DNA from: CADEEV01 sp964442185
GTDB taxonomy: Bacteria; Acidobacteriota; Vicinamibacteria; Fen-336
Length of the DNA stretch: 28,660 bases
Reading direction: 5' to 3'
Assembly (NCBI GenBank): GCA_964442185.1
Contig: CAYTWT010000195.1
Location: 1-28,660, forward strand
Positions 1-6,283 of the stretch are shown here, piece after piece (positions within the stretch are counted from its first letter, which is position 1; every line of letters starts with the position of its first letter). Position numbers and translations under genes: made by a program. The notes under the pieces were generated by a model. That model searched no databases and was not told where the DNA came from. It worked only from the letters and a program-made list of their open reading frames with translations.

Positions 1-558
1 GCTGGCCTGCTCTTCCTCGAACAGCTGGGCGCTGAAGCCCAGCAACTCGGCTTCCGTTTTCAGCCACGCTCCCGGAGGCAAGCCCGCCTTGCGACAGGTT
101 TGCTCCAGGAACGCGAGCCGGTCCCAGCCCTGTTCCACCGGCACTTGCGGCAACAGCAGCCCGGTACGACCCTGGTGGCGCAGGATCAGGCCGTGGACTC
201 CGACCTGCACCCGATCCGGATCGATCGGCTCGGGCGAGCCCAGCACCGACACGTCGATCACGAGCCCGTCCAGCTCGTCCGGCCGCACCGCTTCGAAACG
301 GCTGTCGTCGAAGGCCGCGGCGCGCGCGGCGTGGGCGACACCCTCGGCCAGCGGGAAGCGTGGCTCGACGTAGCCGATACAGCCACGCAAGGCGCCGTCG
401 GACCGCCGCCGCAGCGTGACGAACACGCCCAGGGCCTCGCGCAGTCGGAACGGCAGCTCGGGTATCTCGCCCACCGGCCGATTCAGCTTGCGCGCGATGG
501 CCCGCCGCGCGAGCCTCAGCAGGACGCTCCCCTCTTCGAGCGTCAGCGGCCTGCTCAT
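1..558 (-). CDS. AMMECR1-domain protein (AmmeMemoRadiSam system protein A), 3' end cut by window edge
   Basis: The minus-strand reading frame is open from the ATG at 558 to the left edge, so the last codons are missing. The visible 186 residues carry the AMMECR1 hallmark G-A-L-R-G-C-I-G-Y at about residues 56-64, followed by the region containing D-D-S-R-F and the later stretch ending L-G-F-S-A-Q-L-F. The start ATG overlaps the stop of the upstream Memo-family gene (ATGA), so the two are translationally coupled. In many prokaryotes AMMECR1 and Memo proteins occur together with a radical SAM protein. Their biochemical role is unsettled, and no function is claimed here beyond the family. A radical SAM partner may lie beyond the left edge but cannot be seen. 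Family assignment is firm. Confidence 0.92.
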   Translation of the reverse strand, partial: MSRPLTLEEGSVLLRLARRAIARKLNRPVGEIPELPFRLREALGVFVTLRRRSDGALRGCIGYVEPRFPLAEGVAHAARAAAFDDSRFEAVRPDELDGLVIDVSVLGSPEPIDPDRVQVGVHGLILRHQGRTGLLLPQVPVEQGWDRLAFLEQTCRKAGLPPGAWLKTEAELLGFSAQLFEEEQAS

Positions 559-1394
559 GCCGGTTCGAGGAGCGCCGCCGCGAGATAGCCCACGACGCGC
601 GACTTGTCGCGCTCGCCCGCGTCGCCGCTGTCCGCGTAACGCAGCACGGCCGAATGCGTGGCGCCCAGCGCCCTGGCTGCGCTCAGCACGCTCACGATCG
701 GCCCACCGCCGCAGGCGTGCTCGGGTTCTTCTTCCAGGCGTAACATCAGCCGCTCCGGGTCGAAGCGCGCGACGTCGTCGATCACGAGCGCATCGAGCCG
801 GTTCGCGACCGGCGCTGCGTGATAGTGGCTGAGGTCGCTCGAAGCCACGAGCACGACGGGCCGCCTCGAACGGGGCACGACGGCCGCCAGGGCCGCGGCG
901 AGCGCCTCGACCGAGGCCCGCGTCTGGCGACCCATCAGCGCCGGCACGATCTGCAGACCGGGACACAGGACTTGGAGAAACGGAAGTTGCATCTCGAGCG
1001 AGTGCTCCTCGAGATGCGGCCGCCTGCCGTCCACGATTCCCTCCGACTCCGCGAGCAGCGCGCCGGCCAACTCCTCGTCGATCGGGGTCTGGCCGAGCGG
1101 GGTCTCGAACGCGCCGCGGGGCCAGAGGGCGATGCCGTCGAAGGCAAAGCGGTGCGACGGGCCGACCAGAACGACGCTAAGGTCGGCGCGAGCGCGCAGC
1201 ATGGCGTGGGCGTAGGCGGCCACCGGGCCCGAGTAGCGCAGGCCCGCGTGCGGGCTGATCAGGGCCACCACCTGGCCCGACGGCGGCTGGGTCGTAATCC
1301 GCTCGAGATACGCCTCGACCTCCGCTACGATCGCCTTCGTCGTGCCGGGATACCAGCTCCCCGCGACTGCCGCCCGCCGCACGGGCTCACTCAA
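555..1394 (-). CDS. Memo-family protein (AmmeMemoRadiSam system protein B)
   Basis: A 279-residue protein of normal Memo length. The start chosen is TTG at 1394, four bases after the upstream branching-enzyme stop; it gives the usual N-terminus R-R-A-A-V-A-G-S-W-Y-P-G. Conserved Memo features are present: S-P-H-A-G-L-R-Y-S-G with His49, V-G-P-S-H-R with His81, E-H-S-L-E-M-Q-L-P-F-L at 130-140, S-S-D-L-S-H-Y at 185-191, and Cys228 in H-A-C-G-G-G-P. These match the histidine and cysteine positions known as the metal or active site in human MEMO1, a member of the class III extradiol dioxygenase fold. The substrate is unknown. A longer in-frame extension upstream of TTG exists but overlaps the branching enzyme and has no family similarity. 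Confidence 0.92.
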   Translation of the reverse strand: MSEPVRRAAVAGSWYPGTTKAIVAEVEAYLERITTQPPSGQVVALISPHAGLRYSGPVAAYAHAMLRARADLSVVLVGPSHRFAFDGIALWPRGAFETPLGQTPIDEELAGALLAESEGIVDGRRPHLEEHSLEMQLPFLQVLCPGLQIVPALMGRQTRASVEALAAALAAVVPRSRRPVVLVASSDLSHYHAAPVANRLDALVIDDVARFDPERLMLRLEEEPEHACGGGPIVSVLSAARALGATHSAVLRYADSGDAGERDKSRVVGYLAAALLEPA

Positions 1395-1398
1395 GCAA

Positions 1399-2994
1399 TT
1401 ACCTGTACACCGCGTAGTCCAGGTCCGGGAAGATGTTGTCGCGCTCCTCGAACTCGCGCAGGATCGGCTCCTCGAGGAAACCCCCGGAGAGCGTGCGGTA
1501 GAGATAGTCGAAACGCGCGATGTGGTCGCGCGTGCGTTTGATCGCATACTCGACCATCGTGTTGGTCTTCAGGATGAAGGCCCAGTCCGAAGACTGCGCG
1601 AGCAAGAGCTCGCGCGCGGCCTGAGCGAGCGCCCGACGCTCCCGGTCGTTCGGCTGCTGGTAGCGGTGCGCCAACTCGACCATGCGCTCGGCCGCGATCT
1701 CCAGGTGCGGATAGATCCAGTCGTTGCCGGGGTTGAGCCACACCTCGGCGTAGCCCTTGGCGCCCCAGGTACACATCGGCGGCTGCGCGAGCTCGAGCTC
1801 GGGATGCCGGTCGAGGTACTCCGACGGCGTGATCGGCTTCACGACGGCCTGGTCGTGATGCAGCTTGCGGAACAGGAAGTTCAGGAAGTCGGGGCCCTCG
1901 AACCACCAGTGCCCGTAGAGCTCGGCGTCGTACGGGCTCACTACGAGCGGCGGCTGCGACATGCCCTGCGCCGCCTCGCGCACCTGCGCCACCCGCCGCT
2001 CGAGGAAATCCCCCGCATGGCTCGCGGCCTTTTCGAGCGCCCAGGCCCGCACGTACGGCTGCTTGTCGCCGAGTCCTACCTTGCCGGTGATGCGGTGGTA
2101 CTTGATGCCGAGGTTCTTGCGCATCCCGTCGGCGGGCAGGAACTCGCCCACGTATTCGATCGGCAGTTCCCAGCCGACATCTTTGTAGAACTCGCGATAG
2201 TCGACGTCGCCGGGATAGCCCGACTCGCTCGACCACACTTGCCGTGACGATTCGGTGTCGCGGCCGAAGAACGCGACGCCACCCGGCGCGAGGATCGGCG
2301 CGAAGGTGCCGTGGCTGGGCCGCGGGTGCGCGTCGGTGAGGCCGTGCGACTCGAGGAAGCTGAAGCGGATCCCAGCTTCCGCCAGGAAGCGCTCGTGCCC
2401 TGGCAGGTAGCCGCACTCGGGCAACCAGATCCCGGCGGGATCACGGCCGAGGACCTTGCGATAGTGCTGCGTCGCGACCTGTACCTGGGCCCGCACCGCG
2501 TTCGGAACGGTGTCCATGAGCGGGAAGAAGCCGTGCGTAGCGCCGCAGGTGATGATCTCGAGCTTCCCCGTGTCGCGGTGCTTGCGGAACGCGCGCACCA
2601 GATCGGACCCGTAGCTCTCCCGGAAGCACGCGCGGACCCGTGAAAACTCGTGATGGTAGAAGCGCGCCGTGTCGTGAAAGCGCTTGTCCTCGCGCGCCGT
2701 TCGATCGATCTCGCGTTTCGAGAGCTCCACCAGCCGGTCGATGTAACGCTGATAGCGCGAGACGAGCAGCGGATCCTGGAGCATCGACAGCACTGGCGGC
2801 GACAGCGTCATCGTCAGGCGATAGTCGACCCCGTCGGCAAGCAGCCCGTCGAGGACCAGGATCAGCGGGACGTAGGTCTCGGTGATCGCCTCGAAGAACC
2901 AGTCCTCTTCCAGGAACTCGGGGTATTCGGGGTGGCGCACGTACGGCAGGTGCGCGTGGAGGACCGGGCACCAGTACCCAGCGGGCAAGGCCAC
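1399..2994 (-). CDS. GH57 1,4-alpha-glucan branching enzyme
   Basis: A 531-residue enzyme, close to the length of GH57 branching enzymes from Thermus and Thermococcus. The N-terminus has the family start G-Y-W-C-P-V-L-H-A-H-L-P-Y-V-R (residues 6-20). The probable nucleophile Glu193 lies in W-L-P-E-C-G-Y and the acid/base Asp356 in P-Y-D-A-E-L-Y-G-H-W-W. The C-terminal part is the DUF1957-type helical region. By family knowledge it introduces alpha-1,6 branches into alpha-1,4-glucan (glycogen) in the cytoplasm. The start is GTG at 2994 with a weak upstream GACGAG; TTG at 2988 is an alternative. It follows the DUF4912 gene by 18 bases and precedes the Memo gene by four, so all four genes probably share one transcript. 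A GH57 alpha-amylase is possible, but the branching subgroup fits better. Confidence 0.9.
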   Translation of the reverse strand: MALPAGYWCPVLHAHLPYVRHPEYPEFLEEDWFFEAITETYVPLILVLDGLLADGVDYRLTMTLSPPVLSMLQDPLLVSRYQRYIDRLVELSKREIDRTAREDKRFHDTARFYHHEFSRVRACFRESYGSDLVRAFRKHRDTGKLEIITCGATHGFFPLMDTVPNAVRAQVQVATQHYRKVLGRDPAGIWLPECGYLPGHERFLAEAGIRFSFLESHGLTDAHPRPSHGTFAPILAPGGVAFFGRDTESSRQVWSSESGYPGDVDYREFYKDVGWELPIEYVGEFLPADGMRKNLGIKYHRITGKVGLGDKQPYVRAWALEKAASHAGDFLERRVAQVREAAQGMSQPPLVVSPYDAELYGHWWFEGPDFLNFLFRKLHHDQAVVKPITPSEYLDRHPELELAQPPMCTWGAKGYAEVWLNPGNDWIYPHLEIAAERMVELAHRYQQPNDRERRALAQAARELLLAQSSDWAFILKTNTMVEYAIKRTRDHIARFDYLYRTLSGGFLEEPILREFEERDNIFPDLDYAVYR

Positions 2995-3005
2995 CTCGTC
3001 AGAAG

Positions 3006-3022
3006 CCGGCGTCTAACGCCGG
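3006..3022 (-). other. Perfect 7-bp hairpin whose loop is the DUF4912 stop codon
   Basis: In the minus-strand transcript CCGGCGT and ACGCCGG pair perfectly around a three-base loop, TAG, which is exactly the stop codon of the DUF4912 gene. It lies in the short gap before the branching-enzyme start at 2994. No T tract follows, so it is not a standard terminator; it may affect termination of translation or mRNA processing between the two genes. Confidence 0.5.
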
Positions 3023-3972
3023 TACGTGTCGCTCGCGCCGGCCGGCGAAAACGTCTCGCTCGCTCCGCCGCGTGCGACGGGAGTGACGGGAGCGGTGGTC
3101 GAAGGCGCGTCGCCCACGGCCCCCGGGGTTTCGGCGCCGTCGGAGCGTTCCGGGCTCGGCTGCCACGGCTCGGCGGCAGGGGCAGGAGCGCCGCCCACGG
3201 CGCCGCGCCCGACGCGCGCCCGGACGCGTCCCGCCACCGGACCGGGCACAGGCCCCAGGTGGCCACGCCTCGTGGCGCGTTCCGGGGACGGACCGACGCG
3301 CGGCGTCACGACGGTATTGCTGTGCGCCAGCGACCGGAATTCGCCCGAGGGCAACGTCAGCCCGAGTTCTGCCCGGTACGCACGCGAGCGACCCGCGTCG
3401 GCACGAGCATACCAACTGTGCGCGCCAGGAGGGAGCAGGACCGTCTTCTGCCCGCCGTTGTCGGGATCGGCGATGCGCAAAGTGAGACGCGTCAGGGCCA
3501 GCACGCGCTCCCCAAGCTCTGCCCGGATCTTGGCCAGCGTCTTCGGGTCGACGTCCCAATGCACGAACAACCACTCGGGGTCTTTGATCAGCAGGCGGAC
3601 GCGCGTGACGCCGTAGCTTTCGGGGAAGACAAACCGCTCCTCCTCGAAGAGCCGCTTTGGCAAGTCCCGCGGCAGGTACTTGGCAGCCTCGATGCGCTCT
3701 TCCTCGGTGAGTAGCGTCTGGGCCGGACCCGGGACCGGCCCAGCGGGTTTCGCCGCGAGCTTGCGGGCGACAGCGCGACGCGCTGGGGCAGGCTTCGCCG
3801 CCGCCCTTGCGTTCTCGGCCTTCGCTGCCGCGGGCCGGGTCGCGCGCTTCGCGGGCGCAGCCGTCGCGGGCCTGCTGGCCTTCGGGCGGGCGACGGTCCT
3901 GGCCGCTCGCCGCGACAGTTTCGAGGCCACTGCCGGGCTCGCCTTCTTCTTAGCCTCGCGCTTCGCCGCCAT
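3013..3972 (-). CDS. DUF4912-domain protein with Lys/Ala/Pro-rich histone-H1-like N-terminus
   Basis: A 319-residue protein in three parts. Residues 1-85 are almost entirely Ala, Lys, Arg and Pro, resembling histone H1-like tails. Residues about 95-215 form a DUF4912 domain, recognised by L-P-R-D-L-P near 100, the E-S-Y-G-V-T-R-V-R-L-L stretch, and D-P-E-W-L-F-V-H-W-D-V-D. The C-terminal 100 residues are Pro/Ala/Gly-rich and probably disordered. The function of DUF4912 is not established. The domain is often encoded beside GH57/DUF1957 genes, as here, which suggests a link to glycogen metabolism; that is inference. The start is ATG at 3972. There is no Shine-Dalgarno sequence, but a -10-like TATACT ends 9 bases upstream. 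A nucleoid or polysaccharide interaction of the basic tail is only a possibility. Confidence 0.85.
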   Translation of the reverse strand: MAAKREAKKKASPAVASKLSRRAARTVARPKASRPATAAPAKRATRPAAAKAENARAAAKPAPARRAVARKLAAKPAGPVPGPAQTLLTEEERIEAAKYLPRDLPKRLFEEERFVFPESYGVTRVRLLIKDPEWLFVHWDVDPKTLAKIRAELGERVLALTRLTLRIADPDNGGQKTVLLPPGAHSWYARADAGRSRAYRAELGLTLPSGEFRSLAHSNTVVTPRVGPSPERATRRGHLGPVPGPVAGRVRARVGRGAVGGAPAPAAEPWQPSPERSDGAETPGAVGDAPSTTAPVTPVARGGASETFSPAGASDTYRR

Positions 3973-3981
3973 CGTCGGCAG

Positions 3982-3987
3982 AGTATA
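3982..3987 (-). promoter_or_regulatory. Candidate -10 (TATACT) for the DUF4912-branching enzyme-Memo-AMMECR1 unit
   Basis: On the minus strand TATACT lies 9 bases before the ATG at 3972, in the 30-base gap after the Spy-like gene. No clear -35 and no Shine-Dalgarno sequence are seen. If used, the mRNA would have a leader of only about 2-3 bases. Confidence 0.45.
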
Positions 3988-4002
3988 GCGCGAGAGGCTG
4001 CG

Positions 4003-4530
4003 TCAGGGTGTTGGGTCCTTCGCCCCGGGCGGCCCCTCGCGCCGGAACGGCCGGGTCGGGCCCTGCTGGGGTCGGTTGCGGTTCACGAGTTCGCGGAGGC
4101 GCTGTTCGACGCGCGTCTCCAGGACGCGCAGCCTGGCCTGTTGCACGGGCGTGAGCTGCGCGTCGAGGGCGTCGACGTTCTTGCGTAGCGCAGCGGGTCC
4201 ATCGGCTTCGCGTTGCTTCAGCTCCCGCATCAGCTCGGCCAGGCGGGCGTCAGTCGCCGTGCCTGACTCCAGAAGGCGCCGCATCTCGTTCAGGATCTGG
4301 GCGCGCCCCAGCGTGTAGGCGCGCCGGTCGCTCTGTACTCTCTTCAGGAGAGGCAGGATCTTGACGAACTGCTCGTCGCTCAGGGCGAGGCTCTCCTGGA
4401 GGTTGCTGACGATGTAGGCGTCGATCAGCTTGAAGAGCTCTTCCCGCCGCGGCTCCACGTCCTGCCCAAAGACGGGCGCGCTCGCCAGGCACAACGCCAG
4501 CAGGCCAAGCTGGCCGAGCCGACCGCTCAC
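4003..4530 (-). CDS. Spy/CpxP-like periplasmic helical protein (heavy-metal-sensor-like), first copy
   Basis: A 175-residue protein starting at GTG 4530, which overlaps the anti-sigma stop (GTGA). Residues 1-22 look like a signal peptide with cleavage near V-F-G-Q. The rest is predicted all-helical, with two LTxxQ-type elements: L-A-L-S-D-E-Q near residue 48 and L-T-P-V-Q-Q-A-R-L near residue 128. These are the signature of the Spy/CpxP/zinc-resistance superfamily of periplasmic chaperones and sensors. The C-terminal tail is Pro/Arg-rich. It is the last gene of the sigma/anti-sigma unit, and with the protein at 5731-6267 it gives two such proteins flanking the regulators. A role in envelope stress sensing, possibly modulating the anti-sigma factor, is inferred from context only. 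Confidence 0.75.
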   Translation of the reverse strand: MSGRLGQLGLLALCLASAPVFGQDVEPRREELFKLIDAYIVSNLQESLALSDEQFVKILPLLKRVQSDRRAYTLGRAQILNEMRRLLESGTATDARLAELMRELKQREADGPAALRKNVDALDAQLTPVQQARLRVLETRVEQRLRELVNRNRPQQGPTRPFRREGPPGAKDPTP

Positions 4531-5084
4531 AAGTTCCTACCGCCCATTTCCGCGCGCAGCGCGTCGGCGAGCGCAGCGCTTTCCTCGTCGCTCAGGGACC
4601 CGAGGCAGTCGTACGTGACCCGAAAGCCTTCCGCGCCGGCCAGTTCCTCGGCAGAAGGGGCCAGCGCCTGGATCACGCCGAGCCCCACATCGTCGTCAGC
4701 CGAGGGCAACGCCGACCACGCGGGCAGCCTCGGGGCAGGTGTCGCAAGGGCAGGAGGCCCTGGCCCGCGCGCGGCGAGACCGAGGGCCACGGCGATGACC
4801 GCCGCCAGCGCCGCGAAGGCCGGCAGCCCGGCGAACGCCCAGCGCCTGCGCACCGGCGCCTGGGTGGCGATCCGGCTCCCAACCTGGCGGCGGAAGACTT
4901 CCCAGTAGAGCGGCGAGGGCTCGGGGATGTCGGTCCGCCGCGCCATGCGCAGCGCGCCCCGCGCGGCCTCCGCCAGCTCCTGGCAAGCGGCGCACTCGGC
5001 CACGTGAAGCTCAGCCTCGGGGCTAGAGACCCCCTCCGCCACTTCCATGAGGCGCGCCTTCGAGAGGTGTCCGAACATCGTCAT
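4527..5084 (-). CDS. Anti-sigma factor with zf-HC2 zinc finger and one membrane segment
   Basis: A 185-residue protein. The N-terminus carries the anti-sigma zinc-finger signature His-x3-Cys-x2-Cys in L-H-V-A-E-C-A-A-C (residues 26-34). One hydrophobic segment follows at about residues 84-106 and a periplasmic Pro-rich domain after that. By family knowledge the cytoplasmic zinc domain binds and inhibits the cognate ECF sigma factor, encoded 9 bases upstream. A good GGAGG lies 4 bases before the ATG at 5084, and the stop overlaps the GTG of the following Spy-like gene. The periplasmic part has no domain I recognise. Assignment as the partner of the sigma factor is strong from the motif and adjacency. 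Confidence 0.9.
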   Translation of the reverse strand: MTMFGHLSKARLMEVAEGVSSPEAELHVAECAACQELAEAARGALRMARRTDIPEPSPLYWEVFRRQVGSRIATQAPVRRRWAFAGLPAFAALAAVIAVALGLAARGPGPPALATPAPRLPAWSALPSADDDVGLGVIQALAPSAEELAGAEGFRVTYDCLGSLSDEESAALADALRAEMGGRNL

Positions 5085-5093
5085 GAATCCTCC

Positions 5094-5699
5094 CTAAGCC
5101 GCGCCCACGAGCTTCTTCAGATTGCCCAGGGCGTGGAAGAGACTTGCTTTCACGGTGCCCACGCTCGATCCCAGGATCCGCGCCACTTCCTCGTGCGTGA
5201 GGTCGTGGTAGACCTTGAGGATCAGCGTCGTCCTTTGCCTTTCGGGCAGCCGTTTCACGGCATCTCTCACGAGGCGCGAGCGTTCCCGCTGCGCCAGATC
5301 GTCCTCGACACCCGCCCCGGCGTCGGCCAGCGATTCGGAGAGTTGCTCGGTCTCGGCCTTGCGCGCCGAGCGGAAGTTGAGACAGCTGTTGACCGCGATG
5401 CGGTAGAGCCAGGTTGCGAAGGCGCTGTCCCCGCGAAAGCTGGAGATCGCTCGATACGCCCTCAGGAAGACCTCCTGCGCCATGTCGTTCGCATCGTGGT
5501 GGTTGTTCACGTAGCGGTAGCAGAGCCGATAGATCTCGCGTTGGTAACGCTCGACGAGCCGGTCAAAGGCCTCGCGCTCGCCGCGCTGGCACGCGAGGAT
5601 CGCGTCCCGATCCTCGAGCCGCACCCGCATCTCCGCCGCCACGGGCGCGTCGGCGGATCCACTCAGCACCAGCGCGGGAGCGAGTGTCGCGGAGGTCAT
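5094..5699 (-). CDS. ECF-family RNA polymerase sigma factor (RpoE-like)
   Basis: A 201-residue group 4 sigma factor with only regions 2 and 4. Region 2 contains F-D-R-L-V-E-R-Y-Q-R-E-I-Y, then D-A-N-D-M-A-Q-E-V-F-L-R-A-Y and F-A-T-W-L-Y-R-I-A-V-N (the core-binding and -10 recognition helices). Region 4 is L-P-E-R-Q-R-T-T-L-I-L-K followed by the helix-turn-helix L-T-H-E-E-V-A-R-I-L-G-S-S-V-G-T-V-K. It directs transcription of an unknown regulon. The start used is ATG at 5699, giving a poorly conserved N-terminal 25 residues; a start further in is possible. It precedes its anti-sigma gene by 9 bases and follows a Spy-like gene by 31 bases, so periplasmic stress is the likely input (inference). 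Confidence 0.93.
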   Translation of the reverse strand: MTSATLAPALVLSGSADAPVAAEMRVRLEDRDAILACQRGEREAFDRLVERYQREIYRLCYRYVNNHHDANDMAQEVFLRAYRAISSFRGDSAFATWLYRIAVNSCLNFRSARKAETEQLSESLADAGAGVEDDLAQRERSRLVRDAVKRLPERQRTTLILKVYHDLTHEEVARILGSSVGTVKASLFHALGNLKKLVGAA

Positions 5700-5730
5700 C
5701 TCAATGGCTCGTCAGGACTCTCGCATCCCG

Positions 5731-6267
5731 CTACAGGGCTGTCAACGAGATGAAGTCCAGCGGGTCGTCGCCTTCGGCCGACGCGGGAGCATCCTCTGCT
5801 TCCGGCAACGGCTCGGCCTCGCCTGTGCCCGCCCCCGAACGCCGTCCCAGCGGCCGCCGCGGCGGCGGCAGGTCGCGCAGCTTCTCGCGCTGCTCCGGCG
5901 TCAGCAAGCGGCGCAGCGCGAGCTGCTCGGTGACCCGCGCCCGCAGCGCCGCCGCCTGCAGATCCGCCACCTGCTTCAGCTTGGCCTCGATCGACTGGGT
6001 GTCGGGTTCCGGGCTGTCGACGAGCTGGCCCAGGTCGAAGCGCGCGAGCGCGAGGTCCGCCCGCTGGCGGATCATGCCGCGGATCGCCTCCGTCCTGAGC
6101 TTGCGCACCTCGTCCTTCTGTACCTCCGTGAGCCCCAGGCGTGCCGCCCGCCCCGCCCAGGCGGCCCGACCGCTCCGCTCCTCCACCCGCTCCCTGGCGA
6201 ACGCCGCGGCGCCGCCACCGATCGCCGCAACTGCGACGCCGACAAGTACTTGGTCCCTGAGACGCAT
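5731..6267 (-). CDS. Spy/CpxP-like periplasmic helical protein (heavy-metal-sensor-like), second copy
   Basis: A 178-residue protein with an N-terminal hydrophobic segment (residues 5-24) that acts as signal peptide or anchor. The helical core contains L-G-L-T-E-V-Q-K-D-E-V at about 45-55 and L-L-T-P-E-Q-R-E-K-L near residue 125, the paired LTxxQ elements of the Spy/CpxP/periplasmic heavy-metal-sensor superfamily. The C-terminal 45 residues are Pro/Gly/Ala- and acidic-rich. AGGAGG lies 9 bases before the ATG at 6267. It sits 16 bases downstream of the large membrane protein gene and 31 bases upstream of the sigma factor, so it probably belongs to the same unit. No His-rich metal site is seen, so metal binding is not supported. 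A stress chaperone or sensor role is inference. Confidence 0.75.
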   Translation of the reverse strand: MRLRDQVLVGVAVAAIGGGAAAFARERVEERSGRAAWAGRAARLGLTEVQKDEVRKLRTEAIRGMIRQRADLALARFDLGQLVDSPEPDTQSIEAKLKQVADLQAAALRARVTEQLALRRLLTPEQREKLRDLPPPRRPLGRRSGAGTGEAEPLPEAEDAPASAEGDDPLDFISLTAL

Positions 6268-6283
6268 GCTCGATCCCTCCTGG

